NCBI GenBank assembly: GCA_902805855.1
Contig: CADCUJ010000044.1
Span: 1-33,547, forward strand
Direction: 5' to 3'
From: an uncultured Nocardioidaceae bacterium
GTDB taxonomy: Bacteria; Actinomycetota; Actinomycetes; Propionibacteriales; Nocardioidaceae
Length of the DNA: 33,547 bases
The position numbers were made by a program, and so were the translations under genes. Positions 21,973 to 30,685 of the stretch are shown piece after piece. The notes beneath the pieces are model-generated. The model ran no database searches. It saw nothing but the letters and a program-made list of their open reading frames with translations, and was not told the DNA's origin. Positions within the stretch are counted from its first letter, which is position 1. Each line of letters begins with the position of its first letter.

Positions 21973-23398
21973 GCGGCCAGTCTGCACCGCTCGGCACTCG
22001 CCGGTGCTCGGCGGGCTGCATGGGGTCGTCGACCAGGCCGTCGGCGCGGACCGGGTCGCACCAGGGGCGCAGGACATCACGCACCACGACCGCGACAAGG
22101 TACAGCTCGCAGGTGACCCGGACCGCGATCGCCAACCAGTAGAACCGGTCCGGCTCCCCCGAAGCTCCGGGCGCGGTGAACCCGCCGAGGTAGAGCCACA
22201 CCGCGCCGAAGTAGAACACCTCGCCTGCCTGCCAGATCGCGATGTCGCGCCACCGCGGGCGGGCCAGCACGGCGAACGGCAGCAGCCACAAGACGTACTG
22301 CGGCGAGTAGACCTTGTTCACCAGCAGGAACCCGGCAACCACCAAGAAGGCCAGCTGTGGGATCCGGGGGGTGCGGGGCGCGAGCATCCCGAGCGTCAAC
22401 ACGGCCACGCACACCGCGATGAAGAACAGCCAGGAGACCGTGTTGATCAACCCGGGATCGACCTGCGCACCGGACTGTTGCACGATCAGCCACAACGACC
22501 CGAGGTCAGCGCCCCGGTCGGCGTTGAAGGACCAGAAGATCTTCCACTGCTCGAACCCCCAGGCCATCGCGGGTGCGTTCACCAGCAACCAGGCCGCCGC
22601 CGCCGCGCCGGTGGCCGCCAGGAACGGCTGCAACCGGCGTCGTCGCAGGCACACCACGAACAGGGCTCCGAGCAGGAACAGGGGATAGAGCTTGGTCGCC
22701 GTCCCGATCCCGACCAGGATGCCGGTCAGGACGGGCCTGCCTCGGGCCCACGCCCACATGGCGCCGGCCGACAGGGCGACCGCCAGCAGGTCCCAGTTGA
22801 TCAACCCGCTCAGCACCAGTGCGGGAGAAGCGGCGAACAGCATGGCGTCCCAGGGCCTGCCCCGGTGCGCTCCCGCCATGAACCAGGCCGCTGCCATCCC
22901 GGCGATGCCGAGCAGGACGGCGCTCACCATGAAGTACAGCCCGCTCTCCCGCGCAACGCCTCGGGCGGAGTAGACCGTGTCCGAGGGTCGGAAGGCTCGC
23001 TGCTCCAGGTCCGGCCAGCCGCTGACGGCATGGGTGAGCGCCGCGGCGCCGTACGCGAAGTAGCCGATCATGACCGGGTACTCCATCGCCGGGTACCTGT
23101 CGTCGTCGGCGCCGTAGGGGAAGCGCAGCTCCGCGAACCCACGACCGGTGTAGAGGTAGGGCACGTCGGAGTAGCACATCGCGGCGTACCGTTCGTCGCC
23201 GCCGGTCCAGTTCGCGTTCACGCAGGGCGTCTTCTGCACCATTCCGAGCAGGAGGGCGAGGGCCGCGAGCGCGAGCACCACACGCACCGGCGTCCACCAC
23301 GGATGCGGCCTCGCCCGGTCCCCGACCGGACCACCGATGCCCTCGCTGGCGGCGGTGACCAACGGATCCTCGCGGGTGGGCCTCACGACCCTGCTCAC
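21827..23398 (-). CDS. GT87/DUF2029-type membrane glycosyltransferase
   Basis: A 523-residue polytopic membrane protein of the GT87 kind, whose studied actinobacterial members are polyprenol-phosphomannose-dependent mannosyltransferases. It has a first membrane segment VVLALAALALLLGMVQKTPC, an extracytoplasmic loop with CYSDVPYLYTGRGF and YPAMEYPVMIGYFAY, and about 9 more helices. The motif GIGTATKLYPLFLLGAL and the late NKVYSPQYVLWLLPFAVL are typical. GTG at 23398 is 3 nt after the PBP stop with GGGAG 6 nt upstream, so the two are co-translated. After DPVRADGLVDDP the last 60-70 residues are Arg/Gly/Pro-rich and read through the start of the dehydrogenase gene in another frame, so the natural C-terminus may have been lost by a frameshift. 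Confidence 0.88.
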   Translation of the reverse strand: MSRVVRPTREDPLVTAASEGIGGPVGDRARPHPWWTPVRVVLALAALALLLGMVQKTPCVNANWTGGDERYAAMCYSDVPYLYTGRGFAELRFPYGADDDRYPAMEYPVMIGYFAYGAAALTHAVSGWPDLEQRAFRPSDTVYSARGVARESGLYFMVSAVLLGIAGMAAAWFMAGAHRGRPWDAMLFAASPALVLSGLINWDLLAVALSAGAMWAWARGRPVLTGILVGIGTATKLYPLFLLGALFVVCLRRRRLQPFLAATGAAAAAWLLVNAPAMAWGFEQWKIFWSFNADRGADLGSLWLIVQQSGAQVDPGLINTVSWLFFIAVCVAVLTLGMLAPRTPRIPQLAFLVVAGFLLVNKVYSPQYVLWLLPFAVLARPRWRDIAIWQAGEVFYFGAVWLYLGGFTAPGASGEPDRFYWLAIAVRVTCELYLVAVVVRDVLRPWCDPVRADGLVDDPMQPAEHRRVPSGADWPHASADGQAGDGRLPRGHRRARPGSGWRRAPGGGAGRGGLRDRPGDRGG

Positions 23399-23401
23399 CG
23401 G

Positions 23402-25807
23402 CTACTCCCGACGGGGTGAGGGGTTCCCGGAACGGCTACGCGTCGGACTCGGGCTCGGACTCTGGCTCGGACTCTGGCTCGGGGTCAGGCTAGGCGTGGG
23501 CACGCTCTGCGACTGCGAGGGGGATGGTGGTGAAGGCGAGGGCTCTCTGGTCGGGCTCGGCTCCCGCGTCGGCTCCGGCGACGGGCTCGGCTCCGGCGAC
23601 GGGCTCGGCTCCGGCGACGGGCTCGGCTCCGGCGACGGGCTCGGCTCCGGCGACGGGCTCGGCTCCGGCGACGGCTCCGGGGTGAACGACGGCTCCGGCG
23701 ACGGCTCCGGAGTGAACGTCGGCTCCGGCGACGGCTCCGGGGTGAACGTCGGCTCGGGCGACGGCTCCGGAGTGAACGTAGGAGCGGGATCGTGGCCCGC
23801 GCTGGGCGCCTCGCCGTCGACGAAGGCCGGGGCGGGGAACTGCAGGATCGGGGTGCCGGCGAGGGCGCGCTGCATCACCGCCGTCCATGTGCGAGCGGGG
23901 AAGGACCCTCCGAAGAACTCCGGCAGGAAGCCGTTGAGCGGGTCGTTCCCGTCGCCACGCACGTACATGACCGCCGTGGACAACTGAGGTGTGTAGCCGA
24001 CGAACCACGACGACGACACGTTTCCGTCGTCGTCGGTGGCAGTCCCGGTCTTGGCGGCAGCCGGTCGGCCCAGGGCCTGCGCAGCGGTGCCGGATCCAGT
24101 TTTCACCACCTGTTGCAGCGCGAAGGTCGTGTCGGCGGCGATGTCGGCGGACAGGGCGCGCTCGGTCCCCTCGTCGTGCTCGAACATCGCCTCGCCGTCA
24201 CTGGACTCGACGCCCTCGATCACATACCAGTCGGCGGCCTGACCCTCTTCGGCGATCGTCGCGTAGCCGTTGGCCATGTCGATCGGGCTGACGGTCCCCG
24301 AACCCAGCGCCACGCCGACCTGCGGCTCCAGCCCGGGGGCGTTGCGCGGGACGCCGAGGTCGACGGCGGTGTCGATGATCTTGTCAGGACCGTCGTCCAT
24401 GCTGACGGTCATGTCGATGAAGGCGGTGTTGATGGAGTTCGCGGTCGCGGTGATCATGCTGACCGCGCTCCCGTAGTCCTGGTCCCCCTGGTTCTCCACA
24501 TCGGTGCCGTCGGGGAAGACGTAGGGCGAGTTGCCCTCGAAGGTGTCCTTGAGGCTGAAGCCGTCCTTGATGGCCGCAGCCACGGCGTAGGCCTTGAAGG
24601 TGGATCCCGGCTGACCTCCCTCGACGGCCCAGTTGAGCTGGCTCTTGAGGTAGTCCTGCCCACCGAACATGCCGCGCAGAGCGCCGGTTCCCGGCTGTAC
24701 CGAGGCCACCGCGACGTGCAGCTTCCTCAGACCGGCTGGCCGTTGCTCCTGGACGGCCTGAGCGGCGGCGGTCGTGCCCTTCTCGGTGAACGTGGTGGTG
24801 ACCCGCAAGCCACCGCCCTCGATCTCGGCGTCGCTGAACCCCTCGTCGCGCAGCTGCTGCTTGACCAGGGTCAGCATGTGACCACGCTGGCCGCCGTAGG
24901 CATCGGAGTCGTTGATCTGGGGTAGCCGGGGCAGCTTGCGAGCGGCCCGGTCCAGGCGCGCCGACGGGAGCGCGCCCATCTGGTCCATCCCGTCCAGCAC
25001 GTAGCGGTAGCGGTCCTGGAGTCGCCGCTTCGCGGCCCTCCCGTTCTCCGGATCGAGGTTGCCCGGGGAGTTCAGCACCGCGGCGAGTACGGCGCCCTCC
25101 TGCACGTCGAGGTCAGCGGCGTCCTTGTCGAAGAACGCCTGCGCCGCAGCCTGGACGCCGTAGGCCCCTCGGCCGAAGTAGATGGTGTTCAGGTAGCCCT
25201 CGAGGATCTCGGACTTCGAGGTCTCCCGGTGGATCTTCAGCGACAGGATCGCCTCCTTCACCTTGCGGGTCAGGGACTGCTCCTGGGTCAGGTAGAGCAC
25301 CTTGACGTACTGCTGGGTGATCGTCGAGGCCCCCTGCGTGCTGTCGCTGGTCACGTTGCTGAACGCCGCACGGACGATGCCCTTGGGGTCGATCCCCTGG
25401 TTGGTGTAGAACGTGCGGTCCTCCGCGGCGATCACCGCCTCCTGGACGTGCCTGGGTACGTCGGCGAGCGGGATGCTCTGTCGGTCCTGGGTCGCGAACC
25501 TGCCCAGCTCACGCTCGCCGTCGGCGTAGTAGACGAAGGTCGTTTCGGTCTGGAAGCCACGGTTCGGGTCCGGGATGTCGATCGTCGCGTAGGCGTAGGC
25601 GAACGCCGCGCATCCGAGCAACAGCGCGAGCAGGCCGGTGACGAAGACCCATCTCACGATGCGCCGGGGCAGGCTCCTGCGCGGCTTGGCTGCTCTCGCC
25701 CGGCCGGTCGCCGACTTCTTGCTGGGCGATCTACCGGCGGGTCCAGCCGATGACCTGCCGCCGCTAGGCCTCCTCGCGGGCGAGGCGGTGCTGCGCTGCT
25801 GGGTCAA
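23402..25807 (-). CDS. class A penicillin-binding protein (bifunctional, PBP1A-like)
   Basis: An 801-residue bifunctional peptidoglycan synthase. A basic cytoplasmic N-terminus leads to a membrane anchor (about 51-74). The glycosyltransferase domain has catalytic Glu129 in VIAAEDRTFYTNQGID, then GASTITQQYVKVLYL and the GYLNTIYFGRGAYGV motif. The transpeptidase domain shows SxxK as GSTFKAY (S402, K405), SxN as NSINTAF (S458, N460) and KTG as AAKTGTATDD (K586). The tail from about residue 670 is a low-complexity Pro/Ser/Glu repeat (TPEPSPEP and SPSPEP units). TTG at 25807 is chosen because GGAG lies 7 nt upstream; GTG at 25864 is the alternative and adds 19 residues. It heads an operon with the GT87 gene. 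Confidence 0.93.
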   Translation of the reverse strand: MTQQRSTASPARRPSGGRSSAGPAGRSPSKKSATGRARAAKPRRSLPRRIVRWVFVTGLLALLLGCAAFAYAYATIDIPDPNRGFQTETTFVYYADGERELGRFATQDRQSIPLADVPRHVQEAVIAAEDRTFYTNQGIDPKGIVRAAFSNVTSDSTQGASTITQQYVKVLYLTQEQSLTRKVKEAILSLKIHRETSKSEILEGYLNTIYFGRGAYGVQAAAQAFFDKDAADLDVQEGAVLAAVLNSPGNLDPENGRAAKRRLQDRYRYVLDGMDQMGALPSARLDRAARKLPRLPQINDSDAYGGQRGHMLTLVKQQLRDEGFSDAEIEGGGLRVTTTFTEKGTTAAAQAVQEQRPAGLRKLHVAVASVQPGTGALRGMFGGQDYLKSQLNWAVEGGQPGSTFKAYAVAAAIKDGFSLKDTFEGNSPYVFPDGTDVENQGDQDYGSAVSMITATANSINTAFIDMTVSMDDGPDKIIDTAVDLGVPRNAPGLEPQVGVALGSGTVSPIDMANGYATIAEEGQAADWYVIEGVESSDGEAMFEHDEGTERALSADIAADTTFALQQVVKTGSGTAAQALGRPAAAKTGTATDDDGNVSSSWFVGYTPQLSTAVMYVRGDGNDPLNGFLPEFFGGSFPARTWTAVMQRALAGTPILQFPAPAFVDGEAPSAGHDPAPTFTPEPSPEPTFTPEPSPEPTFTPEPSPEPSFTPEPSPEPSPSPEPSPSPEPSPSPEPSPSPEPSPSPEPTREPSPTREPSPSPPSPSQSQSVPTPSLTPSQSPSQSPSPSPTRSRSGNPSPRRE
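23571..23780. repeat. tandem repeats encoding the PBP Pro/Ser tail: 5 x 18 bp then 4 x 30 bp
   Basis: Five perfect copies of GGCTCCGGCGACGGGCTC fill 23571-23660. They are followed by four 30-bp units (23661-23690, 23691-23720, 23721-23750, 23751-23780), each starting GGCTC(C/G)GGCGACGG and ending in a GTGAACG-type block, differing at a few bases. On the coding strand they give SPEPSP and PTFTPEPSPE-type units. All unit lengths are multiples of three, so copy-number change would keep the frame. Confidence 0.9.
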
Positions 25808-25883
25808 CGAGTGGCTCCGGACACGAAGACTGAATCGGGTGCCCCACAGGGTAGCGAGGGTCACCGGTACGGATTCGGTGATA

Positions 25884-25896
25884 TATCGCTACGATA
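25884..25896. promoter_or_regulatory. TATCG-CTA-CGATA palindrome between pbp and padR (candidate PadR operator)
   Basis: The two 5-bp arms are perfect and 3 bp apart, in an unusually AT-rich patch of the divergent spacer. TACGAT (25890-25895) on the plus strand and TATCGT (25896-25891) on the minus strand both look like -10 boxes and overlap the palindrome. A repressor bound here would block both genes; PadR, encoded just downstream, is the obvious candidate. Confidence 0.45.
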
Positions 25897-25961
25897 GGTC
25901 TGCCTGATAGGCGGCACGGTCCAGCACGGCGATGACGCGCACCGGAGAGGAGGTCAGCCCG

Positions 25962-26555
25962 ATGGCCCGACGCGGCGAGACCCTCGAGTTCGCGGTGCTC
26001 GGCCTGCTGCACGAGTCGCCGATGCACGGCTACGAGCTTCGCAAGCAGCTCAACGCGGTCCTCGGCTGGGGACGGCTGCTCTCCTACGGCTCGCTCTACC
26101 CCGCGCTGAAGAAGATGCTGCGGACCGGCTGGATCGAGGAACAGGTCAGAGAAGCGGCCCTCGGAGCCGGCGTCTCACGCCGGCAGCGGATCGTCTACGA
26201 GCTGACCGACGCAGGCAACGCGCGGTTCACCCGGTTGATGTCCGAGGCCGGGCCGTCCGCGTGGGAGGACGACAGCTTCGACGTGCGGTTCGCGTTCTTC
26301 AGCCGGACCGACATGGAGATCCGGCTGCGCATCCTGGAGGGTCGCCGTACCCGACTGGAGGAGCGACTCGAGCGGGTCCAGGCGCAGCTGGCTCATACCC
26401 AGCAGCAGATGGACCGCTACGCCACCGAGCTCCAGCGTCACGGCGTCGAGTCCGTCGAGCGAGAGGTGCTCTGGCTCTCGGAGCTGATCAAGGCCGAACG
26501 CTCCGCGAGCCCAGCCAAGACGTCGCTGACCCCGCGACCCACCGAAAACACCTGA
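25962..26555 (+). CDS. PadR-family transcriptional regulator
   Basis: A 197-residue regulator. The N-terminal winged helix-turn-helix begins [20 protein letters not shown] and includes [20 protein letters not shown], the recognition helix and wing of PadR proteins, then [17 protein letters not shown]. The C-terminal half (about 105-180) is a charged helical dimerisation domain with heptad character: [23 protein letters not shown] at 25962 has AGGAGG 8 nt upstream (25948-25953). It precedes ino1 by 70 nt. A PadR gene beside ino1 is, from memory, also found in Streptomyces and in M. tuberculosis (Rv0047c/Rv0046c), suggesting control of inositol supply. The ligand is unknown. Confidence 0.93.
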   Translation: MARRGETLEFAVLGLLHESPMHGYELRKQLNAVLGWGRLLSYGSLYPALKKMLRTGWIEEQVREAALGAGVSRRQRIVYELTDAGNARFTRLMSEAGPSAWEDDSFDVRFAFFSRTDMEIRLRILEGRRTRLEERLERVQAQLAHTQQQMDRYATELQRHGVESVEREVLWLSELIKAERSASPAKTSLTPRPTENT

Positions 26556-26583
26556 TCGCGGAGACACCACCACAGTCCAGAAC

Positions 26584-26610
26584 GGTTCCGACAGTTCCAA
26601 CAGTTCCAAC
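26584..26610 (+). repeat. 9-bp tandem repeat (3 units) in the ino1 leader
   Basis: GGTTCCGAC, AGTTCCAAC and AGTTCCAAC follow one another directly, then AGTG leads into the GAGGAG ribosome site of ino1. The last two units are identical. The repeat lies wholly between padR and ino1. Confidence 0.75.
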
Positions 26611-26625
26611 AGTGAGGAGAGCCCG

Positions 26626-27705
26626 ATGGGTTCGGTACGAGTAGCAATCGTAGGAGTCGGCAACTGCGCGACATCCCTGGTCCAGGGCGTGGAGTACTAC
26701 CGCGGCGCCGACCCACAGGGATCCGTGCCCGGGCTCATGCACGTGAAGTTCGGTGACTACCACGTCTCGGACGTCGAGTTCGTGGCCGCCTTCGACGTCG
26801 ACGCGAAGAAGGTCGGCTTCGACCTCGCCGACGCCACCACGGCCTCGGAGAACAACACGATCAAGATCTGCGACGTCCCGCCGACCGGCGTGACCGTCCT
26901 GCGCGGCCCGACGATGGACGGTCTGGGTCGGTACTACCGCGAGACCATCGAGGAGGCCGACTCCCCGCCCGTCGACGTGGTAGCCGCGCTGAGGGAGGCC
27001 GAGGTCGACGTCTTGGTCTCCTACCTGCCGGTGGGCTCGGAGCAGGCCGACAAGTTCTACGCACAGTGCGCCATCGACGCCGGGGTCGCCTTCGTCAACG
27101 CACTGCCCGTCTTCATCGCCTCCGACCCGGACTGGGCGAAGAAGTTCGAGGACGCCGGGGTCCCGATCGTCGGTGACGACATCAAGTCCCAGGTCGGCGC
27201 GACCATCACCCACCGGGTCCTGGCCCGGCTGCTCGAGGACCGCGGCGTGGTGCTCGACCGGACCTACCAGCTCAACGTCGGCGGCAACATGGACTTCAAG
27301 AACATGCTGGAGCGGGACCGGCTGGAGTCCAAGAAGGTCTCCAAGACCCAGGCCGTCACCAGCAACATCTCCCACGACCTCGGTGCCAAGAACGTGCACA
27401 TCGGTCCGTCGGACTACGTGCAGTGGCTCGACGACCGGAAGTGGGCCTACGTACGCCTTGAGGGCCGAGCGTTCGGTGACGTCCCGCTCAACATGGAGTA
27501 CAAGCTCGAGGTCTGGGACTCCCCGAACAGCGCCGGAATCATCATCGACGCGGTGCGGGCCGCAAAGATCGCGCTCGACCGCGGCATCGGCGGGCCGATA
27601 CTTTCCGCCTCGTCGTACCTGATGAAGTCCCCACCCGTGCAGCGTCCCGACGACCAGGGCCGTGCGAGCGTGGAGGCGTTCATCCGCGGCGACGTCGAGC
27701 GCTGA
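26626..27705 (+). CDS. ino1: inositol-3-phosphate synthase
   Basis: A 359-residue enzyme of the short actinobacterial/archaeal type, converting glucose 6-phosphate to myo-inositol 3-phosphate with NAD. It starts [20 protein letters not shown] (Rossmann loop 9-14). Further landmarks are [38 protein letters not shown], the catalytic-site strand [29 protein letters not shown] and APNSAGI-like [23 protein letters not shown] lies about 8 nt before the ATG. In actinobacteria the product feeds phosphatidylinositol, its mannosides and mycothiol. Placement after PadR suggests regulation by it; a 9-bp tandem repeat in the leader is an added oddity. Confidence 0.96.
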   Translation: MGSVRVAIVGVGNCATSLVQGVEYYRGADPQGSVPGLMHVKFGDYHVSDVEFVAAFDVDAKKVGFDLADATTASENNTIKICDVPPTGVTVLRGPTMDGLGRYYRETIEEADSPPVDVVAALREAEVDVLVSYLPVGSEQADKFYAQCAIDAGVAFVNALPVFIASDPDWAKKFEDAGVPIVGDDIKSQVGATITHRVLARLLEDRGVVLDRTYQLNVGGNMDFKNMLERDRLESKKVSKTQAVTSNISHDLGAKNVHIGPSDYVQWLDDRKWAYVRLEGRAFGDVPLNMEYKLEVWDSPNSAGIIIDAVRAAKIALDRGIGGPILSASSYLMKSPPVQRPDDQGRASVEAFIRGDVER

Positions 27706-27773
27706 GGTCCGTCACCGACGGTGAGGGGGATGCCCGAGGGCTCCGGTCACCAGGGGGCGCGGACAATGGCCCG

Positions 27774-29081
27774 ATGAGGTCGGCGCACCACCTTCGGCAC
27801 CTGCTGCGCGGGGTGTGGTTCCGCCGGCTGTTCCTGGTGCGGGTGTCCAGCCAGTTCACCGACGGCGTGTTCCAGGTGGCGCTGGCCTCCTACATCGTCT
27901 TCTCACCAGAGCAGCAGCCCGATGCAGCGGCGATCGCCGCCGCACTGGCGACGGTGCTGCTTCCGTTCAGCGTGCTCGGCCCGTTCGTCGGCGTCTTCTT
28001 GGACCGATGGTCGCGGCGACAGGTGCTCGCGCTGTCCAACTTCGTCCGAGTCGCCCTGGTGATGCTGCTGGCAATGGGCTTCGCCTCGGACCTGCGCGGA
28101 CCTGGGTTGTTCGTGCTGATCTTGGCGTGCCTGTCGGTCAACCGGTTCCTGTTGGCCGGGCTGTCAGCGGCGTTGCCCCACGTCGTCGACCGCGACGAGC
28201 TGATCACCGCCAACGCGCTGACCCCGACCGCTGGCACGCTCGCGTTCATCGCAGGACTGCCGGTCGGCACGCTGGCTCGGTCGGTGGGCACCTCGGCCGG
28301 GATCGACGGTGATGTTGCCGCGCTGGCAGTTGCCGCGGTGCTGTACGGCGTGGCCGGCATGCTCGCGCTGCGGATGCCCAGGGACCTGCTCGGGCCCGAC
28401 TTCGCTCCGGACCGACCGGCGGTCCGCGACGCGCTCGGAAACGTGGCGCGTGGTCTGCGAGAGGGCCTGGTGCACCTGGGGCAGCGTCGTTCCGCGGCAT
28501 ACGGGCTCGCCGCCATCGGCGCGCACCGGTTCTTCTACGGGGTCTCCACGGTGGCGACCATCCTGCTCTATCGCAACTACTTCTACGCCAGCGACGACGT
28601 CGACTCCGCGCTCGCCGGACTCACCCTCGCGGTGCTGGTCAGCGGCGCCGGGTTCCTGCTCGCCGCGGCCGTGACCCCGATGGCCACCCGCAGGGTCAGC
28701 ACGCGAGTATGGGTACTGCTGCTGTTGGCGGCTGCGGCGGTGACAGAGGTGTTCCCCGGTGCGTTGTACACCGAGCCGTCCCTGCTCGTCGCGGCGTTCT
28801 TCCTCGGCCTGGCCTCGCAGGGCGTCAAGATCTGCGTCGACACGCTGCTGCAGGCCGACGTCGACGACGCGTTCCGGGGGCGGGTCTTCGCGCTGTACGA
28901 CGTGATCTTCAACGTCGCGTTCGTGGCGGCCGCGGCAGTCGGCGCGATCGTTCTGCCAGACAGCGGCAAGTCGTACCCGGTGCTCGCCGCGATCGCGCTC
29001 GGATACGCGCTCACTGCCGTTGGCTACGGCCTGGTCACCCGGCGCCCTACGAGCAGGGTCGCCGCACCCAGCACGATGTAG
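27774..29081 (+). CDS. major facilitator superfamily transporter
   Basis: A 435-residue, 12-helix membrane transporter. Helix 1 is preceded by WFRRLFLVRVSSQFTDGVFQ. The conserved loop between helices 2 and 3 is VGVFLDRWSRRQVLALSNF, the MFS motif A variant G-x3-D-R-x-x-R. The second half starts near 225, after the cytoplasmic stretch GLREGLVHLGQRRSA, with DAFRGRVFALYDVIFNVAF late in the protein. The substrate is unknown; the pattern resembles drug or metabolite exporters of the MFS_1/enterobactin-exporter type. No ribosome site is obvious. GACAAT ends 6 nt before the ATG, so a leaderless start is possible. Convergent with the CCA transferase gene 40 nt away. Confidence 0.9.
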   Translation: MRSAHHLRHLLRGVWFRRLFLVRVSSQFTDGVFQVALASYIVFSPEQQPDAAAIAAALATVLLPFSVLGPFVGVFLDRWSRRQVLALSNFVRVALVMLLAMGFASDLRGPGLFVLILACLSVNRFLLAGLSAALPHVVDRDELITANALTPTAGTLAFIAGLPVGTLARSVGTSAGIDGDVAALAVAAVLYGVAGMLALRMPRDLLGPDFAPDRPAVRDALGNVARGLREGLVHLGQRRSAAYGLAAIGAHRFFYGVSTVATILLYRNYFYASDDVDSALAGLTLAVLVSGAGFLLAAAVTPMATRRVSTRVWVLLLLAAAAVTEVFPGALYTEPSLLVAAFFLGLASQGVKICVDTLLQADVDDAFRGRVFALYDVIFNVAFVAAAAVGAIVLPDSGKSYPVLAAIALGYALTAVGYGLVTRRPTSRVAAPSTM

Positions 29082-29121
29082 ACCGCGATGTGACCGCGAT
29101 GTGACCGAGCGTCTGCCCCAC

Positions 29122-30621
29122 TCAGCCGGAGCGCCGCGCGTGCCACTCGAGAAGGGCGGCCTTGGCGTCGTCGTAGGACATCGGGCCGCGCTCCAAGCGG
29201 AGCTCGAGCAGATGGTTGTAGGCCTGGCCGACCTCGGGGCCCGGCTCGATGGCGAGGATCGCCATGATCTGGTTCCCGTCGAGGTCGGGCCGGACCGATG
29301 CGAGCTCTTCCTCGTCGGCGAGGCGCGCGATGCGCGCTTCGAGGTCGTCATAGGTGCGCCGCAGCCGGTCCGCCTTCCGCTTGTTGCGCGTGGTGCAGTC
29401 GGCGCGCGTCAACACGTGCAGCCGGTCCAGGTGCCTTCCGGCGTCACGCACGTAGCGGCGCACCGCCGAGTCGGTCCACTCCCCCGAGCCGTAGCCGTGG
29501 AAGCGTAGGTGTAGGGCGACCAGGTCACAGACAGCGTCGGTCACCTCCCTGGAGAACCGCAGCGCCTGCATTCGCGCCCGGGTCAGCTTGGCGCCCACCA
29601 CGTCGTGGTGGTGGAAGGTCACCGAGCCGTCGTCCATGAAGCGTCGGGTCCTCGGCTTGCCGACGTCGTGCATCAGCGCAGCGAACCGGCACACGAAGTC
29701 GGGGCCTCCTTCGGGCAGCCGGTCCTCCAGCTCGATGGCCTGCTCGAGCACGGTGAGCGTGTGCTCGTAGACGTCCTTGTGCCGGTTGTGCTCGTCCCGC
29801 TCGAGCGCCAGCGCAGGCAGCTCGGGAAGCACCTGCTCGGCCAACCCGGTCGAGACCATCAGCGACAGGCCGAGCCGGGGTTCGGGCGAGTTGATCAGCC
29901 GCACCAGCTCGTCGCGCACCCGCTCGCCGGAGACGATCCGGATCCGAGCAGCCATCGAGGTGATCGCACTGACGACCTGGGAGTCGACAGCGAACCCGAG
30001 CTGGGACGCGAAACGAGCGGCACGCATCATCCGCAGCGGGTCGTCGGCGAAGGAGTCTTCGGCCCGCCCCGGCGTCCGGAGCACCCGGCCGGCCAGGTCC
30101 GCCAGCCCGGAGTACGGGTCCGCGAAGGTGCGGCCCGGCAGCGACAACGCCATCGCGTTGACGGTGAAGTCGCGGCGCCCGAGGTCACCGGCCAGTGAGT
30201 CGCCGAAGTCCACCTGCGGCTTGCGGGAGGTGGGGTCGTAGTGCTCCGACCGGTAGGTGGTGATCTCCAGGTGCCACCGTCCCCGACGTGCGCCGATCGT
30301 GCCGAAGGCGCGGCCGAGGTCCCAGGTCGCGTCAGCCCAGCCCTCCATGAGCTTCTCGCTCACCTCGGGCCGGGCGGAGGTGGTGAAGTCGAGGTCGTTC
30401 TGCAGCCGCCCGAGAAGGGCGTCCCGCACCGAGCCGCCGACCAAGGCGATCTCCTCACCAGCCGCCTCGAAGCGCGCTCCGAGCTCGTCGATCACCGGCG
30501 CCACCCGCAGCAGCTCGTGCACGGCGTTGCGCTGCACGTCGCTCATCCGCACCGAGGCCGCCACGGACCTCGCCGCTGCCTGCTCGGGGCGGCGGCGGGA
30601 GGCTTCGGGCCGGTCGGACAC
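29122..30621 (-). CDS. CCA tRNA nucleotidyltransferase with HD domain
   Basis: A 499-residue class II nucleotidyltransferase that adds or repairs the 3' CCA of tRNA. The head has GGSVRDALLGRLQNDLDFTT (62-81) with metal-binding D76 and D78. Then come RRDFTVNAMALSL, DDPLRMMRAARFASQLGF (the template-forming region) and SGERVRDELVRLI. An HD domain follows, with HNRHKDVYEHTLTVLEQA and AALMHDVGKPRTR, as in long actinobacterial forms. GTG at 30621 is chosen because TAGAGT ends 7 nt upstream, giving a leaderless start; ATG at 30546 is an alternative that would drop 25 poorly conserved residues. Divergent from the DUF6049 gene with only 64 bp between. Confidence 0.94.
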   Translation of the reverse strand: MSDRPEASRRRPEQAAARSVAASVRMSDVQRNAVHELLRVAPVIDELGARFEAAGEEIALVGGSVRDALLGRLQNDLDFTTSARPEVSEKLMEGWADATWDLGRAFGTIGARRGRWHLEITTYRSEHYDPTSRKPQVDFGDSLAGDLGRRDFTVNAMALSLPGRTFADPYSGLADLAGRVLRTPGRAEDSFADDPLRMMRAARFASQLGFAVDSQVVSAITSMAARIRIVSGERVRDELVRLINSPEPRLGLSLMVSTGLAEQVLPELPALALERDEHNRHKDVYEHTLTVLEQAIELEDRLPEGGPDFVCRFAALMHDVGKPRTRRFMDDGSVTFHHHDVVGAKLTRARMQALRFSREVTDAVCDLVALHLRFHGYGSGEWTDSAVRRYVRDAGRHLDRLHVLTRADCTTRNKRKADRLRRTYDDLEARIARLADEEELASVRPDLDGNQIMAILAIEPGPEVGQAYNHLLELRLERGPMSYDDAKAALLEWHARRSG

Positions 30622-30628
30622 GGGAGGA

Positions 30629-30679
30629 ACTCTAGGGCGTGGCCGGTTCGCTGCTCCTGACCCGGGCCATGGCTAGCAT
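30629..30679. promoter_or_regulatory. face-away pair of leaderless promoters (CCA transferase / DUF6049)
   Basis: On the minus strand TAGAGT (30634-30629) ends 7 nt before GTG 30621. On the plus strand TAGCAT (30674-30679) ends 6 nt before GTG 30686. The 64-bp spacer holds both, so their -35 regions must interleave. Confidence 0.5.
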
Positions 30680-30685
30680 CGACGC

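Noticed and set aside
21617-23419. A 600-codon plus-strand frame opposite the dehydrogenase and GT87 genes
   Set aside because: Low-complexity Arg/Pro/Gln composition and no start signal; both minus-strand genes have clear family motifs.
23571-23780. CRISPR array
   Set aside because: The repeats are directly adjacent, without unique spacers, and encode the Pro/Ser tail of the penicillin-binding protein.
29081-29102. 11-bp direct repeat GACCGCGATGT x2 between the MFS and CCA transferase genes
   Set aside because: Two copies only, in a 40-bp convergent gap, with no inverted symmetry; most likely a chance duplication.
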